Source: Phycisphaeraceae bacterium
GTDB lineage: Bacteria; Planctomycetota; Phycisphaerae; Phycisphaerales; UBA1924
NCBI GenBank assembly: GCA_019636515.1
Contig: JAHBXI010000004.1
Location: 310,001 to 374,000 of the forward strand
DNA: 64,000 nt
Direction: 5' to 3'
The notes under the pieces were generated by a model. That model had not been told where the DNA came from. It saw nothing but the letters and a program-made list of their open reading frames with translations, and searched no databases. Below, one piece after another: positions 8,539 to 16,305 of this stretch. Each line of letters opens with the position of its first letter. Position 1 is the first letter of the stretch. Made by a program: the position numbers and the translations under genes.

Positions 8539-10254
8539 ATGACCGACGCACCGATCCCCACGCTCAAGGAAATCACCTCGCTCTACGCGAAGATCGAGGC
8601 CTCGATCCGGGAAGGGGGCGGGTCGAAGGCCATCGAACGCCAGCACGCCAAGGGGCGCCTCACCGCCCGGGAGCGTGTCGCTCGCCTGGTCGGCGCCGAT
8701 CCCGCGCGTGCCGACGGGTCGGATCCGGCCGTCTTCCAGGAACTGGGCTTGTGGGCCGCGTGGGACATGTACAAGGAGCATGGCGGAGCCCCGGCGGCGG
8801 GCGTCGTCACCGGGATCGGGCTGGTCGGGGGGAAGCGGTGCATGATCATCGCCAACGACGCCACGGTGAAGGCCGGGGCGTTCTTTCCGATGACCTGCAA
8901 GAAGATCATCCGGGCGCAGGCCGTCGCGCAGATGGCCAGACTTCCCCTGATCTACCTGGTGGATTCGGCGGGCGTGTTCCTCCCGCTTCAGGAGGATGTG
9001 TTCCCGGACACGGACGACTTTGGAAGGATCTTCCGCAACAACGCGGTGATCAGCGCCGAGGGGATCCCGCAGATCGCGGCCATCATGGGCTACTGCGTTG
9101 CCGGAGGCGGCTACCTGCCGGTCTTGTGCGACACGCTCTTGATGACCGAGGGGAGCGGGCTGTACCTGGCGGGTCCGGCGCTGGTAAAAGCCGCCATCGG
9201 CCAGGACGTCACCGACGAGGAACTCGGCGGCGCCTCCATGCACGCCTCGATCTCCGGGACCATCGACTTCAAGGAAAAAGACGACGAATCGTGCATCGAG
9301 CGCCTGCGGCACCTGATCGCCAAATCGGCTCGGGCCACGTCCGGGTCCACCCAGCCCGACCGAACCCGTCGGACGGCGCCGGCCCGGGACGGGGCCGACG
9401 CCTACTCGATCTTCACCGACAAGCCCGGGGCACAGTACGACGTCAAGGAATTGATCGCGTGCCTGGTCGATCCGCGGGCCGAGCCCAACGCCGATGGGCA
9501 CGAGTCGCTCTCATCCGACTTTGACGAGTACAAGGCCGAGTACGGGCAGTCCATCGTCTGCGGGTACGCCTCGATCGGGGGACATCCCTGCGGGATCGTC
9601 GCCAACCAGAAGAAAACCACGCACCGGCAGATGCCCGGGGGCAAAGCCGGCCCAGGCCGGTTCACCAACATGCCCGGCGTCATCTACGACGACTCGGCCG
9701 ACAAGGCCGCGCGGTTCATCATGGACTGCAACCAGCGCCGGATCCCGATCATCTTCCTGCACGACACCACGGGGTTCATGGTCGGCCGCGACAGCGAACA
9801 GGGAGGCATCATCCGCGCCGGAGCCAAGATGGTCAACGCGATGAGCAACTCCGTCGTGCCCAAGATCGCCGTGATCCTCGGGGGCTCGTACGGCGCGGGG
9901 AACTACGCGATGTGCGGGAGGGCCTTCGATCCGTTCCTCACGCTCGCCTGGCCCGGCTCGCGCTGCGCGGTCATGGGCGCCAACCAGGCCACCGGCACCC
10001 TCGCCACCATCGAGGAGGCCGCCCGTCGGCGCCGCGGCGACGCCATCGACGAGCAGACGCACAAGGCGATCCTGGCCGCGATCCATGCCGGATACACCGA
10101 GCAGGCCGACATCCGCCACGGGGCCGCCCGCGGGTGGGTCGACCGGATCATCCAGCCGCATCGGACTCGCGAGGAACTGGTGGCCGCGCTCGACGCCGCC
10201 GCGCAGGGCTGGGACCACTCCAGGCCGTTGAGGACCGGCGTGCTTCAGACCTGA
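8539..10254 (+). CDS. Acyl-CoA carboxylase carboxyltransferase subunit
   Basis: Carboxyltransferase (beta) subunit of a biotin-dependent acyl-CoA carboxylase, 571 residues, two crotonase-like domains. The N-terminal domain carries KGRLTARERV and GGAPAAGVVTGIG, the glycine-rich CVAGGGYLPVLCD and MTEGSGLYLAGPALV; the C-terminal domain has QKKTTHRQMPGG, IIFLHDTTGFMVG and GGSYGAGNYAMCGRAFDP. The pattern is closest to methylcrotonyl-, geranyl- or propionyl/acetyl-CoA carboxylase beta chains; the substrate cannot be read from sequence. No biotin carboxylase or biotin carrier gene is adjacent. ATG 8539 fits the family start; ATG 8485 is also in frame. A TATGCT box at 8503-8508 could be its -10 element. 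Confidence 0.88.
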   Translation: MTDAPIPTLKEITSLYAKIEASIREGGGSKAIERQHAKGRLTARERVARLVGADPARADGSDPAVFQELGLWAAWDMYKEHGGAPAAGVVTGIGLVGGKRCMIIANDATVKAGAFFPMTCKKIIRAQAVAQMARLPLIYLVDSAGVFLPLQEDVFPDTDDFGRIFRNNAVISAEGIPQIAAIMGYCVAGGGYLPVLCDTLLMTEGSGLYLAGPALVKAAIGQDVTDEELGGASMHASISGTIDFKEKDDESCIERLRHLIAKSARATSGSTQPDRTRRTAPARDGADAYSIFTDKPGAQYDVKELIACLVDPRAEPNADGHESLSSDFDEYKAEYGQSIVCGYASIGGHPCGIVANQKKTTHRQMPGGKAGPGRFTNMPGVIYDDSADKAARFIMDCNQRRIPIIFLHDTTGFMVGRDSEQGGIIRAGAKMVNAMSNSVVPKIAVILGGSYGAGNYAMCGRAFDPFLTLAWPGSRCAVMGANQATGTLATIEEAARRRRGDAIDEQTHKAILAAIHAGYTEQADIRHGAARGWVDRIIQPHRTREELVAALDAAAQGWDHSRPLRTGVLQT

Positions 10255-10268
10255 AGCGGGCCTCGGGC

Positions 10269-11864
10269 TTATTCACCGATGGTCTTCTTGCGACGAAGGA
10301 TGTGGTGGTAGTGCTGCGCGAAGCGGTGGGCCTCGTCACGGATCGCCTGAAGAAGCCGCAGACCGGCGTTCTCCCTCCCCAGCCGGATCGGCGCCGACTC
10401 GCGCTGCGTGTAGACGAGTTCTTCCTTCTTGGCCAGGGAGATCACCATCGGGGGCTTGACGGCCAGCGTCTCAAAGGCCTCCAGCGCGGCGTGCAACTGG
10501 CCCAGGCCGCCGTCGATCAGGATCACGTCGGGGTACAACTCGTGGCCCGTCCCCGCTTCCCGGTACCGCCGCGAAACAACCTCCCGGATGCTCGCGTAGT
10601 CGTCGTTGACCGGGGCCTCGCCGGCCGTGAACGCGGGAACGGGCACCCCGCCGACCGTGGGAGGCACAAACCCCCCGGAGCCGGGTCCGGTGTCGTCGGG
10701 GACAAACTCATCGCCTTCCCGTGCCTGCCCGGCGGACCAGCGGCGGCGATGGTCCGCCGATGCCGACGCGCGGATCCGAAATCGCCTGTACTCGCTCTTG
10801 AAGGGCCTCCCGTCGATAAAGCAGACCTTGCTGCCGACGGTTTCGCCGCCCTGAAGATGCGCGATGTCGATCCCTTCGATGCAGCGGATCGGCTCGTCGA
10901 GGCCCAGGGTCTTTTTCAGCGACCGCAGCGCCCGGGCGGGATCGATGGGCATGATCTCGGCCTCGGGCTGCCAGTGGTCCGACCGGCTGGCACGCTCCCC
11001 GAGTTTCTCGATGGCGCGGACCTGATCGCGCAGCGCGGCGGCACGCTCGAACCGCAGGTCCGCGGCGGCACGCTCCATCTCGCGACGCATCTCGTTGACG
11101 ACCGAGGTTCCCTTGCTCCCCAGGAACCGTGTGAAATGCTCGACGTCAGAGGCGTAGGCCTCGCGGGAGATCTTCCCGGCGCACGGGGCCGTACACTGGT
11201 TGATCGCGTGCAGGAGGCAGGGCCTGAAAAAACGGTTCTTCTCGTCCCCGTCCACGATATCGAGCCGGCACGTACGGAACTTGAAGACCCGCTGGAGCAA
11301 CTGGACCGCCTCGCGCAGCGCCCCGGCGCCGGCGAACGGGCCGTACACCCTTGCCCCCTTCATCTCCGCCGCGATCCGGCCGTCCTCCGCCACGCCCGAA
11401 GGGTTCCGCGTCACAAAGACGCGGGGGAAGTCCTCCCGCTGCGTCACCACCAGGTACGGGAACGTCTTGTCGTCCGCCAGGCGCACGTTGTACCGCGGCT
11501 TGATGTCCTTGATCAGCCGGTTTTCCGTGAACAGCGCCTCCCACTCGCTGTCGCACCCCAGCGTGTCGATGTCGTGTACCACGTCGAGCAACGGCCGCTT
11601 CTTGAGCCCAAGATCCGCCGACGGTACGAAGTAACTCGACACCCGGTCCCGAAGCCGGCCCGCCTTTCCCACGTAGACCACGACCCCGGCCCCGTCCTTC
11701 ATCAGGTACACCCCCGGAGAGTCGGGCAGACCCCGCGACTTGGCCAGGAGGCGTGCAAGCCGCTGGTCCATCGTCTCCGACCCCCACGGAGGAGGGACAT
11801 CGGACGGGAGCAAGCCTTGCTCGTCAGGGATCGGCAGATCGGGATCGTCGGTTCCGCGGGGCAC
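10269..11864 (-). CDS. uvrC: Excinuclease ABC subunit C, lacking the C-terminal HhH domain
   Basis: UvrC makes both incisions in nucleotide excision repair. The 531-residue product has the GIY-YIG nuclease domain (SPGVYLMKD, VVYVGKAGRLRDRVSSYF), the cysteine cluster around RPCLLHAINQCTAPCAG, a UVR motif (ADLRFERAAALRDQV) that binds UvrB, and the RNase H-like second nuclease (VILIDGGLGQLHAA, then IRDEAHRFAQHYH). It stops soon after, where longer homologues continue into tandem helix-hairpin-helix motifs. A roughly 50-residue Gly/Pro-rich insertion precedes the second nuclease. GTG 11864 is preceded by TACGAT seven bases upstream (leaderless layout); ATG 11771 is the alternative and matches the E. 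coli start. The gene is convergent with the carboxylase, 14 bases away. Confidence 0.93.
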   Translation of the reverse strand: MPRGTDDPDLPIPDEQGLLPSDVPPPWGSETMDQRLARLLAKSRGLPDSPGVYLMKDGAGVVVYVGKAGRLRDRVSSYFVPSADLGLKKRPLLDVVHDIDTLGCDSEWEALFTENRLIKDIKPRYNVRLADDKTFPYLVVTQREDFPRVFVTRNPSGVAEDGRIAAEMKGARVYGPFAGAGALREAVQLLQRVFKFRTCRLDIVDGDEKNRFFRPCLLHAINQCTAPCAGKISREAYASDVEHFTRFLGSKGTSVVNEMRREMERAAADLRFERAAALRDQVRAIEKLGERASRSDHWQPEAEIMPIDPARALRSLKKTLGLDEPIRCIEGIDIAHLQGGETVGSKVCFIDGRPFKSEYRRFRIRASASADHRRRWSAGQAREGDEFVPDDTGPGSGGFVPPTVGGVPVPAFTAGEAPVNDDYASIREVVSRRYREAGTGHELYPDVILIDGGLGQLHAALEAFETLAVKPPMVISLAKKEELVYTQRESAPIRLGRENAGLRLLQAIRDEAHRFAQHYHHILRRKKTIGE

Positions 11865-11871
11865 TGGACAA

Positions 11872-11877
11872 ATCGTA
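11872..11877 (-). promoter_or_regulatory. Putative -10 box (TACGAT) of uvrC
   Basis: TACGAT on the minus strand ends seven bases before the uvrC GTG start. It belongs to the recurring TANNNT-6-to-9-base-start pattern in this window and would yield a leaderless transcript. Confidence 0.4.
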
Positions 11878-11949
11878 CGGCTTACCCGACCCCGGACCGC
11901 GCCGCCAGGGCCGACCCGTGCGCTTCCGACGGCGAGTCAACAATCCGCC

Positions 11950-12351
11950 GTGATCCGAGGACTCAGCGAACTTGTGCTCATCGTCGCGGATGTCTCACGC
12001 TCCGCGGCGTTCTACTCGGACATCGTCGGGCTGAAACTCGAGCGCCCCGCCACCGACCAGTGGGCCTGGTTTACCGTCGGGCCAACCTCGGGCCGCCAAC
12101 GCCTGGCGCTGCATCGCGGCCCACTTTTGTTCGAAGAGCACTCCCCGCGCCCGCCGGGCGAGCGGTTCGGCAGGGTTCATTTCGCGATGGAGGTCCCCCG
12201 TCAGGATCTCGATTCGCAGGTCGAGCGGGTCCGTTCGGCGGGTGTGGCCGTTTACGGACCGGTCCGCCTCGAATGGATGCTCGCCGACTCCTGGTATTTC
12301 TACGACCCCGACGGGAACCTCGTCGAGTTCTGGTCGCCGGACCAGCCCTGA
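11950..12351 (+). CDS. VOC-family (glyoxalase/bleomycin resistance-like) protein
   Basis: A 133-residue single-domain protein of the vicinal oxygen chelate superfamily. It shows the characteristic paired beta-alpha-beta-beta-beta layout: GLSELVLIVADVSRSAAFYSDIVGLKLE at the N terminus (quoted in part: AAFYSDIVGLKL) and YFYDPDGNLVEFW at the C terminus, where the final Glu is the usual metal ligand. HFAMEV in the middle supplies the conserved His. The enzyme activity or ligand is not predictable; a metal-dependent lyase, dioxygenase or binding protein are all possible. Start GTG 11950 gives a normal-length VOC domain; it is divergent from uvrC with an 85-base gap. Confidence 0.82.
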   Translation: MIRGLSELVLIVADVSRSAAFYSDIVGLKLERPATDQWAWFTVGPTSGRQRLALHRGPLLFEEHSPRPPGERFGRVHFAMEVPRQDLDSQVERVRSAGVAVYGPVRLEWMLADSWYFYDPDGNLVEFWSPDQP

Positions 12352-12372
12352 TTCCCGCCGCCATCCCACGCT

Positions 12373-13347
12373 TCAATACCCAAGGTCGTTCGCCGCGCGG
12401 ATCGCCGCCGGGATCGCCACGCCAAGTACCACGCCCGGCAGCACGCCAAGCGCCGCCATCCGCCACGCGGCACGCGGAAGGCCGGAAACCCGTCCCAGCA
12501 TCAAACGATCCAGCACGGCCGCAAAGACCGGCCCGGCCATCACCATCAAGGCCATCCACAACGCCAGGCCCGAGTAATGGTGCCCACCAAAGACCAAAAT
12601 CCCCGTCAACATCGCCACCACGCCACCCCCGGAAATACCCCCTCTCGCCCCGCCCCCGGCCACATCCATCGTGCGCCGGACCACCGCCCCGACCACCAGT
12701 GCCCCCGCGCTCGCCGCGACCATCGCCCCGTACGACCCCAGGAGAAGGCTGTCCGTTGCCGCCAGTGCCTGCGAGGCCATCCCCGCCCACACCGAAAGAA
12801 GCAGCGGCCCGCACCACCCGGGCATTACGCGGGCATTTTCTCCCTCACTCCGACCACGGATGCCATCGCCCTCACCACCGCCCGCGCGTGACGATGCGAT
12901 CCGGTCAAAGGCGGCCCACGCGAGCATGATCCCAAGCCCGGTCCCCCCGATCCAGAATACCGCCTCCGCTACCGACCACGACTCCCTCGCCAGTCGCCAC
13001 GAGATCCCCGCGGACACCGCAAAACTTGCCAGGGCACGCATCCCCCATCGCCACGCCGGGCCGCTGGGCATGACCGCCGCCCAGAACGAAACGACCGCCG
13101 CAAACGCGCCCACGATCGCCACCCAGTGCTCAAACCGTCCGGGCGGAACAGGCCAGCCACCCGTTCCCTTCAGCGCGTACCCGACGACCATCCCCACGCC
13201 GATCGCCAGCCCGGGAGTGAGGCGGCGAACGGCCAGGACCCGCCGGCCACTCCCGGGCACCACGGCCCCCGCGAGCATGACCACCCCCGCGGTGATCGCC
13301 GGCGCGGGCAGGGCCGACAGGATCGCGTTGATCACGGTGGAGTCCAT
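12373..13347 (-). CDS. Polytopic membrane protein of unknown function
   Basis: A 324-residue protein I do not recognise. It is strongly hydrophobic with eight or so likely membrane helices, for example ITAGVVMLAGAVVPG, LAIGVGMVVGYAL, WVAIVGAFAAVVSFWAAVM, LGIMLAWAAFDRI, GAMVAASAGALVVGAVV and LALWMALMVMAGPVFAAVL. A charged, Gly-rich loop (SSRAGGGEGDGIRGRSEGE) separates two halves, suggesting a cytoplasmic linker. ATG 13347 has GGAG about eight bases upstream. It is convergent with the VOC gene (21-base gap) and separated from the upstream YceI gene by a terminator, so it is probably transcribed alone. Confidence 0.7.
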   Translation of the reverse strand: MDSTVINAILSALPAPAITAGVVMLAGAVVPGSGRRVLAVRRLTPGLAIGVGMVVGYALKGTGGWPVPPGRFEHWVAIVGAFAAVVSFWAAVMPSGPAWRWGMRALASFAVSAGISWRLARESWSVAEAVFWIGGTGLGIMLAWAAFDRIASSRAGGGEGDGIRGRSEGENARVMPGWCGPLLLSVWAGMASQALAATDSLLLGSYGAMVAASAGALVVGAVVRRTMDVAGGGARGGISGGGVVAMLTGILVFGGHHYSGLALWMALMVMAGPVFAAVLDRLMLGRVSGLPRAAWRMAALGVLPGVVLGVAIPAAIRAANDLGY

Positions 13348-13400
13348 CGTCGCCTCTCCAGGCGGAGGTCGTGCCTGGAACCGACCACCCCGATCGATCG

Positions 13401-13443
13401 AAAAAAAGGCGTCCCGGTGGCGGGGTTGCCGCGCCGGGACGCC
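13401..13443 (-). terminator. Rho-independent terminator of the yceI-like gene
   Basis: A perfect 10-base-pair stem, GGCGTCCCGG (13408-13417) with CCGGGACGCC (13434-13443), is flanked at 13401-13407 by seven A residues. Read on the minus strand this is a GC-rich hairpin followed by seven T residues, located 64 bases after the stop of the YceI-family gene. Confidence 0.88.
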
Positions 13444-13506
13444 TGGAGAGAGAGTGCCATGTCCGTCATGCCGAGTCGAGTTGGGGCCGGTCCGTTCCCG
13501 CGCCGT

Positions 13507-14127
13507 TCAGGCGTTTCCTTCCAGCGACACGATCAAGGTCACCTCATCGCCCAGCGGACCCACCATGTAGTTGATCCCAAAGTCGGTCCGCTTGATCGTG
13601 AACCGGGCCTCGAAGCCCTGGACCTTGCCTTGCCCGCGCTGGCCGGGGCCTTCCCCGGTCTTCTCGATCGACACCGTCACGTCCCGCGTAACGCCCCGGA
13701 GCGTCAGCGGCCCGCGGGCCTCAAAGGTGTCGTCCCCGGTCCTGGTCATCGATGTTGACTTGAACGTGATCTCCGGGAACTCCTTGGCGGAGAAGAAATC
13801 GGGGCTCTGGAGGTGACCATCGCGCTTGGCGTTGGCGCTGTCCACGCTCGCCGTCTTGACCGTCACGTCGATCGCCCCCCCGTCGTCGATGTTGAATGTC
13901 CCCGAGATGTCGTTGAAGCGTCCATACGACCACGCGGCGTTGAGGTGCTTGATCCGGTACAGGACCGACGAGTGGACGGCATCGACTTTAAAAGTGGGCG
14001 ATGCCGCCGGCGACGCCGACACCGGCCCGCCGTCGGCGGACGACCCGGAGGAGTACGCCAATGCCAAGGCCGATCCAGCCACGATCGCCGCCGCGACCCC
14101 GACCACGCCAAACGCTCGTCGATGCAT
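13507..14127 (-). CDS. YceI-family periplasmic protein
   Basis: A 206-residue exported protein of the YceI family, small lipocalin-like beta barrels that bind long-chain isoprenoid-type lipids. The N terminus is a signal peptide (RRAFGVVGVAAAIVAGSALALA), followed by the YceI body: FKVDAVHSSVLYRIKHL, FNDISGTFNIDD, a long central beta region (FSAKEFPEITFKSTS), GPLTLRGVTRDVTVSIE and a C-terminal RTDFGINYMVGPLGDEVTLIV, where DFGI is a family hallmark. The start is ATG 14127, with CAGGAG seven to twelve bases upstream. A strong terminator follows the gene, so it is probably monocistronic. Exact ligand unknown. Confidence 0.9.
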   Translation of the reverse strand: MHRRAFGVVGVAAAIVAGSALALAYSSGSSADGGPVSASPAASPTFKVDAVHSSVLYRIKHLNAAWSYGRFNDISGTFNIDDGGAIDVTVKTASVDSANAKRDGHLQSPDFFSAKEFPEITFKSTSMTRTGDDTFEARGPLTLRGVTRDVTVSIEKTGEGPGQRGQGKVQGFEARFTIKRTDFGINYMVGPLGDEVTLIVSLEGNA

Positions 14128-14364
14128 GTTCCTATCTCCTGAATTCCGCAAACCCGACCCACCATTCATTCCGGCAAACCCGCCGATCCCGTTCCCGCCA
14201 CATCCACGCCACGAACCACCAAACGCGAACCACGAGGAGCCCGCGGGCCACGATCCGGCCCGGACAGTTTAGTTGTTTCAACAAATTCTAGACCCGGTCA
14301 CGCGTCAGGCCAACCTTGTCCCGAACCTTCGCACGGGCGATGAACGGCCCGCCCACTCTCTTCG

Positions 14365-15669
14365 CTACGCCGCCCCCGAAAGTTCGCCTCCGTCCCTCAG
14401 AACATCCTCGGAGGCTTCCCCGTCCGGCTGCGTCCGGTCGATCGCCGCCAGGATCCCCATCGAGAACGCCGTCAGGATCCACCCCGTCCCACCCGAACTC
14501 ACCAGCGGCAGCGCGATCCCCTTCGTCGGACCAAGCCCCGTCACCACGGCCAGGTTCATCAGCGCCTGGAGCGCGATCGTCGAAACCAGGCCAAGCGCGG
14601 ACAGTCTCAGGAAGACCTCGCGCTCTCGGCGAGCAATCGAGACGCCCGCCCAGACCATGCCAACGAACAGGAAGATCACCACCGCCGCCCCGGCGATCCC
14701 GAGTTCCTCGCAGATCACCGCGAAAAGGAAGTCCGTCCGGTCCTCGGGAAGGTACCCGAACTTCTGCAGGCCGTGCCCCAGGCCCCGGCCCGGCCCCTCG
14801 CCCCCCATCACGGCGAGCATCGACTGGATCATGTGATACCCCGACCCCTCCGGGTCTCCGTAGGGGTCCACGAAACTTCGGATGCGCTCGATCCGGTACG
14901 GGTTCGAGATAATCGCCGCCGCCAGCCCGGCCCCCGCGAAAGGCAGGAGCATCAGGAACTGCCAGACCCGCGCCCCCGCCGCCACCAGCACGACGCACGA
15001 CGCCGCCGCGATCAGCACCCCCGTCCCCAGGTCTTCCAGCACCACCACCGCCGAGACCGCCCCGACCGCCACCAGGGCCGGCACCAGTCCGGTCCAGAAT
15101 CGGTGCATGAACGCCGCTCTGGTCGCCCCGTACCAGGCCACCACCGCTACCAGGGACCACTTCACGATCTCGCTGGGCTGGACGCTCAGCGCATCACCCA
15201 GTCCCGGCACCGGCAGGCGGAGCCAGCGGTACGCCCCGTTCACTTCCTTTCCGATCACCGGGGCGTACGCCAGCAGCGTCACCCCCACCAACAGAACCGA
15301 CACCGCCGCGAGTTTCACCAGGGTGCCCCGGCCGTTGATCCCGCGAAGCCCGCGAGGCGGATCCAGCGGGCGGCTCAGCCGCCAGGAGACGGCCCGCACC
15401 GGGAAGAAGTACCCCACCCCCAGCGCCAGCACCGCAAGACCCAGGTAGACGGTCGTACGAGAAGCCAGGATGGATCGCAGCGTCACCGATTCGGCCCGGG
15501 TCACGGGGGCCATCTCGGGGGCGGCGTCGAGGCTGGGCCCGGCCGTCACCGATGGGCCGGCGGACCCGGCCACGCCCGTCACGGACATGTCCGCCGAATT
15601 GACCATGACCACGCCGATGCACAGCAGGGCGAGGACACACAGCGCCAGGGCCTGGCCGGGGCGGATCAT
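14365..15669 (-). CDS. ftsW: FtsW/RodA/SpoVE-family peptidoglycan glycosyltransferase
   Basis: SEDS-family glycosyltransferase that polymerises lipid II at the division septum or lateral wall; inner membrane. The 434-residue product has about ten membrane helices and the diagnostic stretches NGAYRWLRL, VQPSEIVKWSLV, the loop DPEGSGYHMIQSMLAVMGGE, FLFAVICEELGIAG, and IALPLVSSGGTGW near the end. An insertion of about 40 Ala/Pro/Ser-rich residues follows the first helix. FtsW and RodA cannot be told apart securely; the GSGYHMIQS-L pattern leans to FtsW. No partner transpeptidase gene is adjacent. On the minus strand TAGTGT lies six bases before ATG 15669, a leaderless layout. Confidence 0.92.
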   Translation of the reverse strand: MIRPGQALALCVLALLCIGVVMVNSADMSVTGVAGSAGPSVTAGPSLDAAPEMAPVTRAESVTLRSILASRTTVYLGLAVLALGVGYFFPVRAVSWRLSRPLDPPRGLRGINGRGTLVKLAAVSVLLVGVTLLAYAPVIGKEVNGAYRWLRLPVPGLGDALSVQPSEIVKWSLVAVVAWYGATRAAFMHRFWTGLVPALVAVGAVSAVVVLEDLGTGVLIAAASCVVLVAAGARVWQFLMLLPFAGAGLAAAIISNPYRIERIRSFVDPYGDPEGSGYHMIQSMLAVMGGEGPGRGLGHGLQKFGYLPEDRTDFLFAVICEELGIAGAAVVIFLFVGMVWAGVSIARREREVFLRLSALGLVSTIALQALMNLAVVTGLGPTKGIALPLVSSGGTGWILTAFSMGILAAIDRTQPDGEASEDVLRDGGELSGAA

Positions 15670-15675
15670 GCCATG

Positions 15676-15681
15676 ACACTA
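15676..15681 (-). promoter_or_regulatory. Putative -10 box (TAGTGT) of ftsW
   Basis: Minus-strand TAGTGT ends six bases before the ftsW ATG; part of the recurring leaderless-start pattern. The -35 region is not recognisable. Confidence 0.35.
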
Positions 15682-15861
15682 TCGGCTCGGCCCGCGAAGA
15701 GCCTGCACACGACCACCCCGTCACCCGGCGGCCACTCACGTCCGTGGTGCTCCGATCCGTCGGCGCCCGCGGCGGCATCCCGCGCGATTCAAAGCGGTGA
15801 TCCGTCAGGCAGAATCCATGACGGGCTCCGGCCGCGTGGCGACGGTCGCCGGAGGTTTGTC

Positions 15862-15867
15862 TACAGT
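15862..15867 (+). promoter_or_regulatory. Putative -10 box (TACAGT) of the lipoprotein gene at 15874
   Basis: TACAGT ends six bases before the ATG at 15874, so transcription would begin at or next to the start codon. No purine-rich ribosome binding site fits between them. Confidence 0.4.
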
Positions 15868-15873
15868 TCATTC

Positions 15874-16281
15874 ATGGAACGCCTGAGTCGCCGGCTCATC
15901 CTCGTTCTCGCGGTTTGCGTGCCGCCGATCCTGGCGGGATGCTCGGTTTCTCGTGAGCAACGGCTTCGCGACCGCTCCGTTCGCATCTCGGACACGCTTT
16001 CCAGGGAGCGGCAACGCATCCTTGAATCGGACGTTGCCTCGGACGTGCGGGCGTCGCGGCTTGACCACTTCAACTCGCTCAAGGCTTCGCTCACGGCGGT
16101 GAATCTTGCCTTGGGATCGGTCAACCGCCTGCCCGTGCATGGCCGTGACATGGCGTACGACGTGATCGAAGTGGCGTACGACACGATCGAATGGAATATA
16201 CCCCTGGGCCCTGGCGATCGGCCCCGCCCCATGCCCGATGGTCTTGCCGACGGGAAACTCCGCCTCACCACGCCACCGTAG
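15874..16281 (+). CDS. Small lipoprotein of unknown function
   Basis: A 135-residue protein with a lipoprotein signal peptide: a charged start (MERLSRRL), a hydrophobic run (ILVLAVCVPPI) and the lipobox LAGC, so it should be lipid-anchored facing the periplasm. The mature part is helical and charged (REQRLRDRSVRISDTLSRE) with repeated hydrophobic positions, ending in a Pro-rich stretch. I recognise no family. It stands alone between divergent ftsW and the convergent SpoIIE-type phosphatase gene, which ends 24 bases downstream. Confidence 0.75.
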   Translation: MERLSRRLILVLAVCVPPILAGCSVSREQRLRDRSVRISDTLSRERQRILESDVASDVRASRLDHFNSLKASLTAVNLALGSVNRLPVHGRDMAYDVIEVAYDTIEWNIPLGPGDRPRPMPDGLADGKLRLTTPP

Positions 16282-16305
16282 CGCCGCGAGGCGGACAGGT
16301 CCGGG

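Noticed and set aside
9912-12929. A plus-strand open frame of about 1000 codons across the carboxylase end, uvrC and downstream genes.
   Set aside because: It runs antisense to uvrC and the membrane protein gene and overlaps the carboxylase in another frame; its sequence is low-complexity Arg/Pro-rich with no family similarity, as expected from GC-rich shadow frames.
14260-14295. AT-richer spot with a TTGTT-TC-AACAA inverted repeat between yceI and ftsW.
   Set aside because: No consistent -35/-10 pair could be placed on either strand and no regulator gene is near; an operator is possible but unsupported.
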